NCBI GenBank assembly: GCA_020633895.1
Contig: JACKCT010000017.1
Span: 1-53,827 of the forward strand
Length of the DNA: 53,827 nucleotides
Reading direction: 5' to 3'
Source of the DNA: Deltaproteobacteria bacterium
Lineage (GTDB): Bacteria > Lernaellota > Lernaellaia > JACKCT01
Shown here: one piece after another, positions 29,987-40,105 of the stretch
Position numbering within the stretch: position 1 is the stretch's first letter
How the letters are laid out: every line of letters begins with the position of its first letter
The notes under the pieces: generated by a model
The model's database searches: none
Seen by the model: the letters and a program-made list of their open reading frames with translations, nothing else
Told to the model about the DNA's origin: nothing
Translations under genes and position numbers: made by a program

Positions 29987-31141
29987 TTACGAGCGGCGAC
30001 GGGAAAGGTCAAGGGTGGCCGGCGGGGTGGTCCGATCGCCGGGACCGCCGGACGGGCTCGTTTCCTCGGTCGCGCCGGCGGCATAGCTCCAGGGCGCCGG
30101 GATGGGCCCCAGGCGTTGCTCGATGCGTTTGACGGCCTTGCGATCCACTTCCAGGATGCCGCAGTCGCGCACGTGGCGCTGGATCGGTTCGTTGAAACCG
30201 AACTGAGGCGCGAGGCGCAAAAGCTCCGCCGCGACACGTCCGACGCCCTTGAACAGGCCGATGAAGGCGGGGCGGGCGTTGTAGTCGCAGGCTCCGGTCG
30301 TCAGGATCGGCGGCGCCAACGAGGCCAGGGCGGCGCGCAGCAGATCCAGTTGAAACAGCATCTCCCGGTCGATCTCCCGGACCTGGGCGCGGGCGATCAA
30401 TTCGGCCAGATTGTGCAAATGGGCGATCAGCGCCGACAGCACGAGGGTGCGTTCCCGCCAGAAGACCCGTCGGGAGACCAGTTGCAGCGCCTGTCCGATC
30501 GTCCCGACCATCTCCTCGTCCACGGCAGCCACGTGGTTCATGGCCAGTTTCCCCGCCGGGGATGTGGGCAGCACCGGGGCTTTTTCGAAGGGCGTGATCT
30601 TCATCCCCTCGCGGGAGGTGGGAATCATGAACGCGGAGACGCCCTGTTCAGCCGTGTCGCGAGACGTCACCGCCAGCACGAGCACCACATCCGCGACGGC
30701 GCCGTTAGTGACGTAATGCTTCTCGCCGTTGAGGCGAAACGACGCCTTGAACTTGTCGGCGCGGGTTTTCATCTGGTTGGGATCGACGCCCACGCCGGTC
30801 TCGGTGGCCGCGAACCCGCCGATCCAGCGTCCGGATTGCAGGTCGCCCAGAGCCATCTCGTGGGCGTGGCTGATGACATGGTCGCGGATCGGCCAGGTGA
30901 CGTTGGCGACCGTCGCGATCCAGGAAAGCGCTGCCCCCAGGTCCTTGCCGCCGCGCACGAACGCGTTGATTCCGTCCAGAAGTCCCAGGCATTCGCCGCG
31001 CGAGCGGGGCAGTTTCAGCCAGCCTTGTTCGCCCAGATCCCGCAATATGCCGCGAACGGCCGCCGGATTGGATTCCCGGGCGATGACGTCCGGGGCGACG
31101 TGTTCGCGGGCGTAACTTTCAAGGGCTTTGGCGTCGGGCAT
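29987..31141 (-). CDS. Acyl-CoA dehydrogenase-like protein
   Basis: A 384-aa divergent member of the acyl-CoA dehydrogenase superfamily, FAD-dependent if active. Seen: N-terminal helical region, beta-domain motifs WIGGFAATETGVGVDPNQM and GEKHYVTNGAVADVVLVLA near residues 115-170, SAFMIPTSREGMKI near 185, and a C-terminal helical domain with RDCGILEVD near 340. The C-terminal 35 residues are Pro/Ser/Thr-rich. I could not place the catalytic glutamate. It starts 66 bp upstream of the Cys-rich/ctaA group on the same strand and may share its transcript. The ATG at 31141 has no strong ribosome site, so the start is uncertain. Confidence 0.78.
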   Translation of the reverse strand: MPDAKALESYAREHVAPDVIARESNPAAVRGILRDLGEQGWLKLPRSRGECLGLLDGINAFVRGGKDLGAALSWIATVANVTWPIRDHVISHAHEMALGDLQSGRWIGGFAATETGVGVDPNQMKTRADKFKASFRLNGEKHYVTNGAVADVVLVLAVTSRDTAEQGVSAFMIPTSREGMKITPFEKAPVLPTSPAGKLAMNHVAAVDEEMVGTIGQALQLVSRRVFWRERTLVLSALIAHLHNLAELIARAQVREIDREMLFQLDLLRAALASLAPPILTTGACDYNARPAFIGLFKGVGRVAAELLRLAPQFGFNEPIQRHVRDCGILEVDRKAVKRIEQRLGPIPAPWSYAAGATEETSPSGGPGDRTTPPATLDLSRRRS

Positions 31142-31200
31142 GGTCGCGACCGGCTTGTTGGGGTTGGCGATCTTCGGCGTCAATTTAGGAGGGCCCGTGC

Positions 31201-31237
31201 AAAAAGAAAAGCCCGAACAAAGCACGTTCGTTCGGGC
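31201..31237 (-). terminator. Intrinsic terminator after the peroxiredoxin gene
   Basis: Minus-strand stem GCCCGAAC/GTTCGGGC (arms 31230-31237 and 31211-31218, 11-base loop) followed by TTTTCTTTTT (31210-31201). It lies 27 bases past the peroxiredoxin stop. Confidence 0.82.
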
Positions 31238-31263
31238 GATCCGTTTTGGCGTCGGGCGGCCGA

Positions 31264-31905
31264 CTAGTCGGCGTTGGGCTGAGGCGTCATGCGCAAGTAG
31301 GGCTTGAGCTCCGTGACCCCCTTCGGGAATTTCTCGGCGATGACGGCGGGATCGGTGATGGCCGGGGAGACGACCACGTCCTCGCCGTGCTTCCAGTTGG
31401 CCGGGGTGGCGACCGAGAAGTTGTCGGTCAACTGCAGGGAGTCGATCACCCGCAGCAATTCGTCGAAATTCCTCCCCGTCGCCGCCGGGTAGGTCAGCGT
31501 CAGACGCACTTTCTTATTCGGGTCGATGATAAAAACCGAACGCACGGTCAGCGTGTTGTCCGCGTTGGGGTGGATCATGTCGTACAGATCCGCGACCTTG
31601 CGATCCGGATCGGCGATGATCGGGTAGTTCACGCTGGTACTCTGCGTCTCGTTGATGTCGCCGATCCAGTTTTTGTGGGAATCGACCGGGTCCACGGACA
31701 GGGCGATGACCTTCGCGTTGCGCTTGGCGAACTCGTCCTTGAGCTTCGCGACCATTCCCAACTCGGTGGTGCAAACCGGGGTGAAATCCTTGGGGTGGGA
31801 AAAGAGCACGACCCAAGAGTCGCCGGCCCATTCGTGGAAATTGACGCTTCCTTCGCTGGTTTCCGCCGAAAAGTCCGGCGCCGTGTCGCCCAGTCGGATG
31901 GCCAT
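31264..31905 (-). CDS. 1-Cys peroxiredoxin (Prx6 type)
   Basis: A 213-aa thiol peroxidase that reduces peroxides. Seen: thioredoxin-fold N-terminus (LGDTAPDFSAETSEG), peroxidatic Cys in DFTPVCTTELG near residue 46, the conserved Arg/SVDP segment (ALSVDPVDSHKNW), and the long C-terminal domain of Prx6 (LRVIDSLQLTDNFSVATPANW split here, GEDVVVSP). No resolving cysteine is seen, as expected for 1-Cys enzymes. The ATG at 31905 has AAGGGGG seven bases upstream. It has its own promoter and terminator, so it is a single-gene unit. Confidence 0.95.
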   Translation of the reverse strand: MAIRLGDTAPDFSAETSEGSVNFHEWAGDSWVVLFSHPKDFTPVCTTELGMVAKLKDEFAKRNAKVIALSVDPVDSHKNWIGDINETQSTSVNYPIIADPDRKVADLYDMIHPNADNTLTVRSVFIIDPNKKVRLTLTYPAATGRNFDELLRVIDSLQLTDNFSVATPANWKHGEDVVVSPAITDPAVIAEKFPKGVTELKPYLRMTPQPNAD

Positions 31906-31975
31906 GTCGAAAACCCCCTTCTCAAGAGTGCTCTGTCGTTTTTGTCCAAGGTCGAGATATCTGACTCGCGGCGCA

Positions 31976-32004
31976 ATTAAAGGCACGCCCGCCGTGAAAG
32001 TCAA
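31976..32004 (-). promoter_or_regulatory. Sigma70-like promoter of the peroxiredoxin gene
   Basis: Minus-strand TTGACT (31999-32004) and TTTAAT (31976-31981), both five of six to consensus, with a 17-bp spacer; the leader would be about 65 nt. Confidence 0.6.
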
Positions 32005-32115
32005 CGCTGGATGCAGTCTATCTTGATCGGAATAGGCGAGATGGCGCGTTCCTTACGTTTTCAAGGGGTGGATGGTGGGGGTTAACCCGGAAAATGAATC
32101 ACCATTCAGTTTCGC

Positions 32116-32144
32116 TTGACGCGGTGCGTGGCGTGGCCTACGAT
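32116..32144 (+). promoter_or_regulatory. Sigma70-like promoter of the thiolase gene
   Basis: TTGACG (32116-32121, five of six) and TACGAT (32139-32144, four of six) with a 17-bp spacer, about 100 nt upstream of the thiolase ATG. Confidence 0.55.
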
Positions 32145-32212
32145 GCCTTGGTCCAAGTGCGCCGATTGTTCGGGGATGACCGTTCGGGGGCGCTTCCAAT
32201 CGCATGGTTTTC

Positions 32213-32228
32213 GCCCTTGATTAAGGGC
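32213..32228 (+). promoter_or_regulatory. Leader hairpin before the thiolase ribosome site
   Basis: GCCCTT-GATT-AAGGGC is a perfect 6-bp stem with a four-base loop, ending about 8 nt before the AAGGAG ribosome site. It could stabilise the mRNA 5' end or tune initiation; no T-run follows, so it is not a terminator. Confidence 0.35.
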
Positions 32229-32248
32229 ATGGATCCAAGGAGAACACG

Positions 32249-33430
<1,182 letters not shown>

Positions 33431-33494
33431 CTCATTCGGCCCGATTTCTTGATGGATCGGCTTCGGCCGTGAAATTTGAATTCCAGGAAACACG

Positions 33495-33527
33495 CCATCG
33501 GCGGGCGGGCGACCGCTTCGCCGATGG
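33495..33527 (+). repeat. GC-rich inverted repeat after the thiolase gene
   Basis: CCATCGGCG (33495-33503) and CGCCGATGG (33519-33527) form a perfect 9-bp stem with a 15-base loop, 64 bp past the thiolase stop. No T-run follows on either strand, so it could be a Rho-dependent or mRNA 3'-end stabiliser rather than an intrinsic terminator. Confidence 0.4.
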
Positions 33528-33627
33528 GAAAAAGCCCCACGACCTTGAACCGGGAATCAAAAACACCCTGTTATGTTCGCCAAGAATGTGTATTCTATGG
33601 CGATCCAAGGTTCGTAAGGAGGCAGGC

Positions 33628-35403
33628 ATGCGTCACGTGACTCAAATCGTGTTGGCCCTGGTGTTGGCGGCCCTGACCGTCGGTCCGGCGTTCGCGGCCC
33701 AGGGAGAATGGGAAAACGCCAGCGGAACGAATAAGGCTCCGTCGTCGGGTTATCTGGCGGTTTCGGCCGTCGATCAGAATACGGCGTTCACCATCGGCAT
33801 CCACCAATTCGCCGCCAACGGCGCCCAGTGGGTCTGGCGTACCGAGGACGCGGGCGAGACGTGGGATCCGATCTTTCAGCAGACGTTTGACGGCGACGAC
33901 TGCGACATGATGGACCTGTTCACCATCATGATCGACGGCGACTGGTACGACATCGACCGGGGCGTCATCGCCGGCATGGCCATTCCCGACGAGTGCAAGG
34001 CCGAATACGAGTTTCCTCAGTGCATGTTCAAGTGCCTCTTCCAGATTCGTCCCTACATCTGGACCGTGGAGGACGGCGGAGACGAGTTCACCCGCCTGGA
34101 CACGGAAGGCAGCATCTACGACACGGTGCTGGACGTGAAGGTCGTGGGCGATTCCATCATGACCGCCGGCACCAACGGCCTGCTCCAACGCAGCGACGAT
34201 TTCGGCAAGACCTGGGACGACCTGCCGCCGCCCGAGACGGGCTACTACTCGTCGATGAACGATATGTGGTGGCTGGACCTGGACGTGGGCTTCATCGCCA
34301 CCGGATCGGCTTCCGAGGAGGCGGCCAAGGGGGCCGTGGATGTCAGCACCGTGGCCGGGATGAAGACCTACATCAAGAACCTGACCGACTATCTGCATTA
34401 TCTGCGCGGCGGCGCCTATCGCCTGGAGTTGCTCCGGAACGGCTACCGCGAGGCGATGCCCAAGGCGGCGGCGGAAGGCAACCTCTACAAGACCACCGAC
34501 GGCGGCCAGACCTGGGAGACGATCTACGACGGCGACGGCACCTACTCCATCCTGCGCGTGCAGTTCATGGACGAGGACCACGGCTACTTCATCAACGATG
34601 AAGTCATCGACGCCGACGGCGCGCTCAACGCCATCTATTACACCAATGACGGCGGCAAGAACTGGGAGCGGGCCGAAATCCCCAAAAAGGGTCCCAACGG
34701 CGGCTCGCGTTATATCCTCAGCGACATTCGCATGCTCACGCCCAGCCTGGGGTACGCGGCCGGCGCCGTGGCGCTCAACGCCTTCGCCTACGGCTCGGTC
34801 ATCCTCGTGACCACCGACGGCGGCAAGACCTGGGAGCACGACACCATCGGTTCGATGGACGGCTACACCGGCAGCGAGTACGGCTACGGCTACAACTCCA
34901 TGGACTTCGCCGACAACAAGCGCGGCTACGGCGTGGGCATGTATCTGTCCTCGGCGACCTACACCGGCACCAACGCCTCGCCGGTCGCCGACGCGGGCGA
35001 TGACTTCGAAGCCGAGGTCGACACCGAAGTGACGCTGGACGGCAGCGGCTCCACCGACGCGGACGAGGATCTGTTGCTTTACAAATGGACGCAGATCGAC
35101 GGGCCGGAGACGGTGGAAATGTCCGATTCGCTGTCGGCCGGACCTTCGTTCACGGCCACGGAACTGGGCGATTACACCTTCGAACTGGAAGTCTCGGACA
35201 TCGAATATCAGGACACGGATACGGTGGTCGTGACCGTCAAGGCCGCCGACGTGGGCGACGACGACGATGACGATGCCGGGGACGATGACGACGACTCGGT
35301 CGGCGACGACGACGATGATGACGACGATATGAACGACCTGGGCGCCGGCGCCGGGGCGGATGACGACGACGATGACGATTCGAGCGGCGGGTGCGGCGTC
35401 TAA
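33628..35403 (+). CDS. Secreted Asp-box propeller / PKD-like protein with Asp-rich tail and terminal Cys
   Basis: A 591-aa exported protein. Seen: Sec signal (AFAAQG cleavage near residue 24); a beta-propeller region with five Asp-box type repeats (TEDAGETW, RSDDFGKTW, TTDGGQTW, TNDGGKNW, TTDGGKTW) between about 70 and 420, as in YCF48/BNR proteins; a PKD/REJ-like domain near 450-545 (ADAGDDFEAEVDTEVTLDGS split here, LLLYKWTQIDGPE); then a roughly 50-residue Asp/Gly run ending GGCGV. Four cysteines sit in the propeller region. The ATG at 33628 follows TAAGGAGG. Function is unknown; an extracellular or surface adhesion or scaffold role is a guess. There is no C-terminal membrane helix, so the terminal Cys is not a standard sorting signal. 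Confidence 0.85.
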   Translation: MRHVTQIVLALVLAALTVGPAFAAQGEWENASGTNKAPSSGYLAVSAVDQNTAFTIGIHQFAANGAQWVWRTEDAGETWDPIFQQTFDGDDCDMMDLFTIMIDGDWYDIDRGVIAGMAIPDECKAEYEFPQCMFKCLFQIRPYIWTVEDGGDEFTRLDTEGSIYDTVLDVKVVGDSIMTAGTNGLLQRSDDFGKTWDDLPPPETGYYSSMNDMWWLDLDVGFIATGSASEEAAKGAVDVSTVAGMKTYIKNLTDYLHYLRGGAYRLELLRNGYREAMPKAAAEGNLYKTTDGGQTWETIYDGDGTYSILRVQFMDEDHGYFINDEVIDADGALNAIYYTNDGGKNWERAEIPKKGPNGGSRYILSDIRMLTPSLGYAAGAVALNAFAYGSVILVTTDGGKTWEHDTIGSMDGYTGSEYGYGYNSMDFADNKRGYGVGMYLSSATYTGTNASPVADAGDDFEAEVDTEVTLDGSGSTDADEDLLLYKWTQIDGPETVEMSDSLSAGPSFTATELGDYTFELEVSDIEYQDTDTVVVTVKAADVGDDDDDDAGDDDDDSVGDDDDDDDDMNDLGAGAGADDDDDDDSSGGCGV

Positions 35404-35501
35404 GCCGCCCCGTCCTGTCTGCTCGACGGTGACGGGTTTCCGTGGGTGCATTGACGACGATGGCTTGTTGAAGATCGATGATTTAAATGGAGGAGTTTCC
35501 C

Positions 35502-36290
<789 letters not shown>

Positions 36291-36317
36291 GCCGACTACC
36301 TCGGATTGCAAAAACCA

Positions 36318-36351
36318 AGCGGCTCGCCGACTTTCGGCGGGTCGTTTTTTT
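36318..36351 (+). terminator. Intrinsic terminator after the enoyl-CoA hydratase gene
   Basis: A stem of about 11 bp with two G-U pairs (GCGGCTCGCCGA / TCGGCGGGTCGT, three-base loop) followed by seven Ts at 36345-36351, 28 bp after the stop codon. Confidence 0.78.
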
Positions 36352-36491
36352 CAGGTGCTATTCTTCCCGGCTTTCTGATGACGAATTGAGATGCGCCCAC
36401 TCCGGCTTGCCGAAAGACCATCCGGTCGGCTAAGCTGCGCGACGCATTAACATTGTGTGCCTAACGTCTGCCCAACATTGACGGAGGGGTC

Positions 36492-37469
36492 ATGCCCCCG
36501 AGTTTTGAAAATCGCGAGATCATCTCCTACGACGGCGTGCGGATCGTCTATCAGGTCGCCGGGTTCGGCCCGCCGATCGTCATGGCCAACGGCCTGGGCG
36601 GCGCCTTCGAGGTCTACGACTACCAGATCCGCAACCTCATCAAAAACCACCGTCTAATCTGCTGGGACTATCGCGGCCTCTTCCGCTCGGAGAAGCCCGA
36701 TCTGTCGCGCATGACCATCCCCGACCAGGTCGACGACCTCAACCGCATCCTCGACGCGGAAGGCGTCAACCAAGCCCTTTTCCTGGGCTGGAGCATGGGC
36801 AGCCAGGTGATCCTGGAACAGGCACTCCGCCGTCCGGACCGGGTCCTGGGGCTCATCATCCTGTGCGGCGCGGCGGGTCGGCCGCTGGACACGGCGCTGT
36901 ACACGGGCCTGTCGAAATACTACCTGCCGCCGTTGTTCGAGTTGGGCAAGAAAGTCCACAAACCGATCGCCTACCTGATGCGCACCTTCGGCACCATGCC
37001 CGGCGCTTTCGAACTGCTCTACGGCTCGGGCCTATTCTGGCGGGGCGGTGACGAGATTCTGCGCAATCTGCTGCATGATTACGTCCAGCTCGACATCGAG
37101 GCGCTGGCGCAAACGATGATCGAATTGGGGCGTCACGACGCGCGGCCGTATCTGCGGGACGTGCGCGTGCCGGTGTTGCAAGTGGCGGCGACGGCGGATT
37201 TCTTCACGCCGATCCCCGTCGCCAAGAAGATGCAGAGCGATCTGCCCGACGCGGAACTGCATATCGTTAAAGGCGGCACGCACTACGCGCCGATCGAGCA
37301 GCCGGATCTGATCAACGACCTGATCAATGACTTCATCGAGCGCAAAATCACCTTCCCCTCGAAGGCAACGCCGGCGCAGCCGAAGCCCAAGAAAGCGGCG
37401 GCGAAGAAGGCTCCGGTGAAGAGGGCGGCCAAGACCGCGAAAAGCAAGGCGGCGAAAAAGGCGTCCTAG
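36492..37469 (+). CDS. Alpha/beta hydrolase with Lys/Ala-rich basic tail
   Basis: A 325-aa protein. Residues 1-285 are an alpha/beta hydrolase: VMANGLGGAFEVYDYQIRNL (oxyanion region, split here), nucleophile LGWSMGSQV near residue 101 (GxSxG), acid in VAATADFFTPI near 237, and His in KGGTHYAPIEQP near 258. This resembles haloalkane dehalogenase/esterase relatives; substrate unknown. Residues about 290-325 are a Lys/Ala/Pro run (PKKAAAKKAPVKRAAKTAK and onward), like histone H1 or the tails of PhaF and AlgP, which bind nucleic acid or polyanions. Such a tail on a hydrolase is unusual. The ATG follows GGAGGGG. It has its own terminator. Confidence 0.88.
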   Translation: MPPSFENREIISYDGVRIVYQVAGFGPPIVMANGLGGAFEVYDYQIRNLIKNHRLICWDYRGLFRSEKPDLSRMTIPDQVDDLNRILDAEGVNQALFLGWSMGSQVILEQALRRPDRVLGLIILCGAAGRPLDTALYTGLSKYYLPPLFELGKKVHKPIAYLMRTFGTMPGAFELLYGSGLFWRGGDEILRNLLHDYVQLDIEALAQTMIELGRHDARPYLRDVRVPVLQVAATADFFTPIPVAKKMQSDLPDAELHIVKGGTHYAPIEQPDLINDLINDFIERKITFPSKATPAQPKPKKAAAKKAPVKRAAKTAKSKAAKKAS

Positions 37470-37495
37470 CGCGGAAAGTTCACAACGAATGCGAG

Positions 37496-37524
37496 AAAAG
37501 CGACGAGGCATCTCGTCGCTTTTT
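37496..37524. terminator. Bidirectional intrinsic terminator
   Basis: A perfect 8-bp stem GCGACGAG/CTCGTCGC (37500-37507, 37512-37519) with a GCAT loop is flanked by AAAA on the left and TTTTT on the right, so it can end both the hydrolase (plus) and the methyltransferase (minus). Confidence 0.85.
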
Positions 37525-37546
37525 CGTTGGGGCTTGGTTTCTTGGA

Positions 37547-38164
37547 TCAGCGGATCTTGATGAACTGCAAGTTCCAGCGTTCGAGAAACGCGTCGATGGC
37601 GTTGATGAGCGGCCCGTTTTCGCGCTTCATGCGGATGACGTCATACGGGAAGTCCTCGGGCGGTCGCCAATCGGCCGCGGGCTTGCGCGCCACAATATCG
37701 ATGCACGACGGGTAGGTCAGGCTTCGTCCGACCATCATGTCCAACACCTGAAAATGACGGAAGAGGAAAAAGATGCCGTCCGGCATGAAACGCCAGTAGT
37801 CCTTGGGCGCCCGGTGGATGGGGCAGCGCGTGGGAACGGTGACGATCACATGCCCGCCGACCGCCAGCACCCGGTAGATCTCATCGACCACCTTGTGCGG
37901 CTCGTCCACGTGCTCCAGCGTGTTCAGGCACAGCACCGTATTGACCGAGCCGTCGGCCACCTGCTCGCTCATATCCTTGGCGTTGCACACGATATCGATG
38001 CACGGCGGATCCCAGTCGCGCAGGTCCTGCTTGATGTATTTCTTGCCTTTGAAGTAGGGCTGGTAGTAGTTCGGCTCCCACCCGGCGGCCACTTCCAGAA
38101 CGGGTTCCTGAAAGTCGTATTTCTTGACCGCCTCGGCCACGTAGGCTTGCGATTTTACGTCCAT
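37547..38164 (-). CDS. SAM-dependent methyltransferase (class I, type 11)
   Basis: A 205-aa methyltransferase. Seen: motif I PVLEVAAGWEPNYYQ near residues 20-34, an Asp-bearing motif II region (CIDIVCNAKDM), motif IV NTVLCLNTLEHVDEP near 76-90, and VLAVGGHVIVTVPTRCP near 100-116, then HRAPKDYWRFMPDGI, which is typical of a group acting on surface-glycan or lipid intermediates. The substrate is unknown. It stands alone on the minus strand, diverging from the 553-aa lipoprotein; the gap between them carries an Fnr-type palindrome. Confidence 0.9.
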   Translation of the reverse strand: MDVKSQAYVAEAVKKYDFQEPVLEVAAGWEPNYYQPYFKGKKYIKQDLRDWDPPCIDIVCNAKDMSEQVADGSVNTVLCLNTLEHVDEPHKVVDEIYRVLAVGGHVIVTVPTRCPIHRAPKDYWRFMPDGIFFLFRHFQVLDMMVGRSLTYPSCIDIVARKPAADWRPPEDFPYDVIRMKRENGPLINAIDAFLERWNLQFIKIR

Positions 38165-38259
38165 CGTCGTCCTCGTCGTCCAAAAAGACGCCGGACTTTA
38201 CCAGCGTGTCGAAGATCGTGCAACGCGCCTCGCGCTCCGGCGGGCTCGACATTCGGCGT

Positions 38260-38273
38260 TTGATCTGCGTCAA
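38260..38273. promoter_or_regulatory. Crp/Fnr-type operator candidate
   Basis: TTGAT-CTGC-GTCAA in the 205-bp divergent gap, centred about 102 bp from both the methyltransferase start and the lipoprotein ATG. It matches the layout of the palindromes at 24910-24923 and 42910-42923. No convincing -10 box lies at the class II distance on either side. Confidence 0.4.
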
Positions 38274-38283
38274 TGAGCCGAGC

Positions 38284-38321
38284 GGCGCCTTTGCGGTAAG
38301 GTGCCGCCCGCTGAAGGCGCC
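38284..38321 (+). repeat. GC-rich inverted repeat upstream of the 553-aa lipoprotein
   Basis: GGCGCCTT (38284-38291) and AAGGCGCC (38314-38321) form a perfect 8-bp stem around an inner GCGG/CCGC stem. It would sit in the leader of the lipoprotein mRNA, about 50 bp before the ATG. No poly-T follows. Confidence 0.4.
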
Positions 38322-38369
38322 TTCAAATTGCGCGGCGGGGGATTTTGGCCGCCGTTCGGGGACCATCGC

Positions 38370-40031
38370 ATGCTGGGGACAGATTCTCGCCGAGGAATCG
38401 GCCAACTCCTTTCTTTGTTTCTGAGTGCACTGCTGACCGCCATGGTCTTCGTTGCGTGCGGTGAGGAGATCGGCGGGGAAGCGGACGATACCGCCGCGCC
38501 TGCCCAGGCTGACGATAACGACGACGGCAACGTCGCTTCGGTGCATTTCTCCGATACGCCCGACGTCATCTGGCAGGTCGTGGACCTTCCCGGCACGCCC
38601 GCGCCGCCCAATCCCGTCAAGGGAATCGGCACGCCGGACGAATTCAACCGCATCCGCTATCACCGCCTGCGTTACGATTCGGGCGACCAGCCGCCGAAGG
38701 AAGTATCGGCGGTCGTCATCCTGTTGGCCGGATTCACGGTGGGGCCGGGAACGCTGGTCTATCTGGGTCGCCATTGGGTGCAGATGTCCGAAGGGCGCGT
38801 CGAGGTGTGGTTGCCCGAGCGGCGGGCGCATTTTCTCGAAGACAACCTGGGGCTCGACGCGGCCCAGGCCGCGAATAATCCCTACATCGCCAGCGGCTAC
38901 TACTTCGAAGGCAAGCCGATTGACGGGCAGACATTCGCCGGTTTTGTGAACGCGTTCAACGACGAGAGCGCCATGACCAGTGAATGGAGCATGGACCTGA
39001 TGATGCACGACCTGCGTCGGATCGTGCAGCAAGTGCCCGAGGGCCATCGGGCGACGAACGTCTTCATGGGCGGACACTCGCGGGGCGTGCCCTTCGCCCG
39101 GACTTTTGCCGCCTACGAATTTGAGGACGGCCGTCTGGGTTGCGATGATCTGGCCGGGCTGGTGCTCATCGACGGAGACGGGCGTTTTTACGAGGACTAC
39201 GGCGAAGAGGACTTCCTTCAAAACCTCGATCGACTGCGTCGGGGGAAGATTCCCCGGTTCGTGCCCGTTCCGCCGCTGGGACCGAATATCTACGTCGGCC
39301 TGGAGATCATGGCCATGGCGGCGTCCGACGAAATGCGCAACACCTATGACGACACCTTAGGGCCGGACGGTATTTTCGATCCGCCGGGACTGGCGCGCTT
39401 TCTCAAGCCCATGATGTTCCGCTTCCAGAAAATCCGCATGACTAACGAGGCGTTCATGGGCCTGTCCAGCGACGAGGAGTCGGGGCAGGTGGATCTGCTG
39501 CACGGCCATTTCGGCAAGCTCGACGGCCCCGTGGCCGAGGACGACGCCGGCGTTTATCCCACCAGCAAGACGCACCTCTACCAGTGGCTCAACTACGACG
39601 AGGTCTACCCCCGGGAGGCGTCGGACATTCAGGACACGCTGCACGGGCTGTGGCAGGGGCCGACCAACGGCTTTGACCCGTATTATCCGTCGCGCCTGAG
39701 CATGGACCAAAAAGTGGCCGGCCACCTGGAAACGGCGGGCACCTGGCGCGAGAAATACTTCAAGCTGCGCACATCGAAGATGGACGCGCCGGTCTTCGTC
39801 CTTCAGACGCAGGCCTTGGCCGGTTTGGGGCTGACCGAGCAATACGAGGCCCAACTTCCGCCCGCGCGGGGACAGACCAAGTCGCGCAGCGAATACGGCT
39901 ACGATGTCATGACGCGCCTGGATTGGTCCCACGTGGACGCCATCAACGCGGCGGCGCCGGGCAATCCCTTCTTCGAGGCCGTGGTGAATTGGGTGCAGGA
40001 CGTCGCAGAGGGAACGGTGCGAGTTCCTTAG
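38370..40031 (+). CDS. Large lipoprotein with alpha/beta-hydrolase-like GHSRG motif, unknown function
   Basis: A 553-aa exported lipoprotein. Seen: signal helix with lipobox (VFVAC near residue 29), an acidic linker (QADDNDDGN), then a globular domain of about 500 residues containing VFMGGHSRGVPFARTF near 232-247, a GxSxG nucleophile-elbow candidate, preceded by TLVYLGRHWVQMSEG. I do not recognise the family; lipase- or esterase-like activity on the outer-membrane or periplasmic face is possible. A triad Asp and His cannot be assigned with confidence (LDWSHVDAI near the C-terminus is one candidate His). The ATG at 38370 gives a clean lipoprotein signal. The 209-aa membrane protein follows 74 bp later. 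Confidence 0.75.
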   Translation: MLGTDSRRGIGQLLSLFLSALLTAMVFVACGEEIGGEADDTAAPAQADDNDDGNVASVHFSDTPDVIWQVVDLPGTPAPPNPVKGIGTPDEFNRIRYHRLRYDSGDQPPKEVSAVVILLAGFTVGPGTLVYLGRHWVQMSEGRVEVWLPERRAHFLEDNLGLDAAQAANNPYIASGYYFEGKPIDGQTFAGFVNAFNDESAMTSEWSMDLMMHDLRRIVQQVPEGHRATNVFMGGHSRGVPFARTFAAYEFEDGRLGCDDLAGLVLIDGDGRFYEDYGEEDFLQNLDRLRRGKIPRFVPVPPLGPNIYVGLEIMAMAASDEMRNTYDDTLGPDGIFDPPGLARFLKPMMFRFQKIRMTNEAFMGLSSDEESGQVDLLHGHFGKLDGPVAEDDAGVYPTSKTHLYQWLNYDEVYPREASDIQDTLHGLWQGPTNGFDPYYPSRLSMDQKVAGHLETAGTWREKYFKLRTSKMDAPVFVLQTQALAGLGLTEQYEAQLPPARGQTKSRSEYGYDVMTRLDWSHVDAINAAAPGNPFFEAVVNWVQDVAEGTVRVP

Positions 40032-40105
40032 GCTCCTGTGTCGATTGCCACGGCCCCCCGCCTTTGCTAGCTTCTGAGGCACTCCACCGCCTTACGGAGC
40101 GAACC

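Larger units (their letters stand above)
31906..32248. other. 343-nt divergent promoter region (peroxiredoxin / thiolase)
   Basis: No ORF. It holds a minus-strand promoter for the peroxiredoxin, a plus-strand promoter and leader hairpin for the thiolase (all listed separately), and a small AGATATCT palindrome just past the predicted peroxiredoxin start of transcription. Confidence 0.7.

Noticed and set aside
33595-35451. Long antisense frame opposite the Asp-box protein
   Set aside because: Val/His/Gly-rich mirror of Asp/GC-biased codons; the plus strand has signal peptide, ribosome site and domain motifs.
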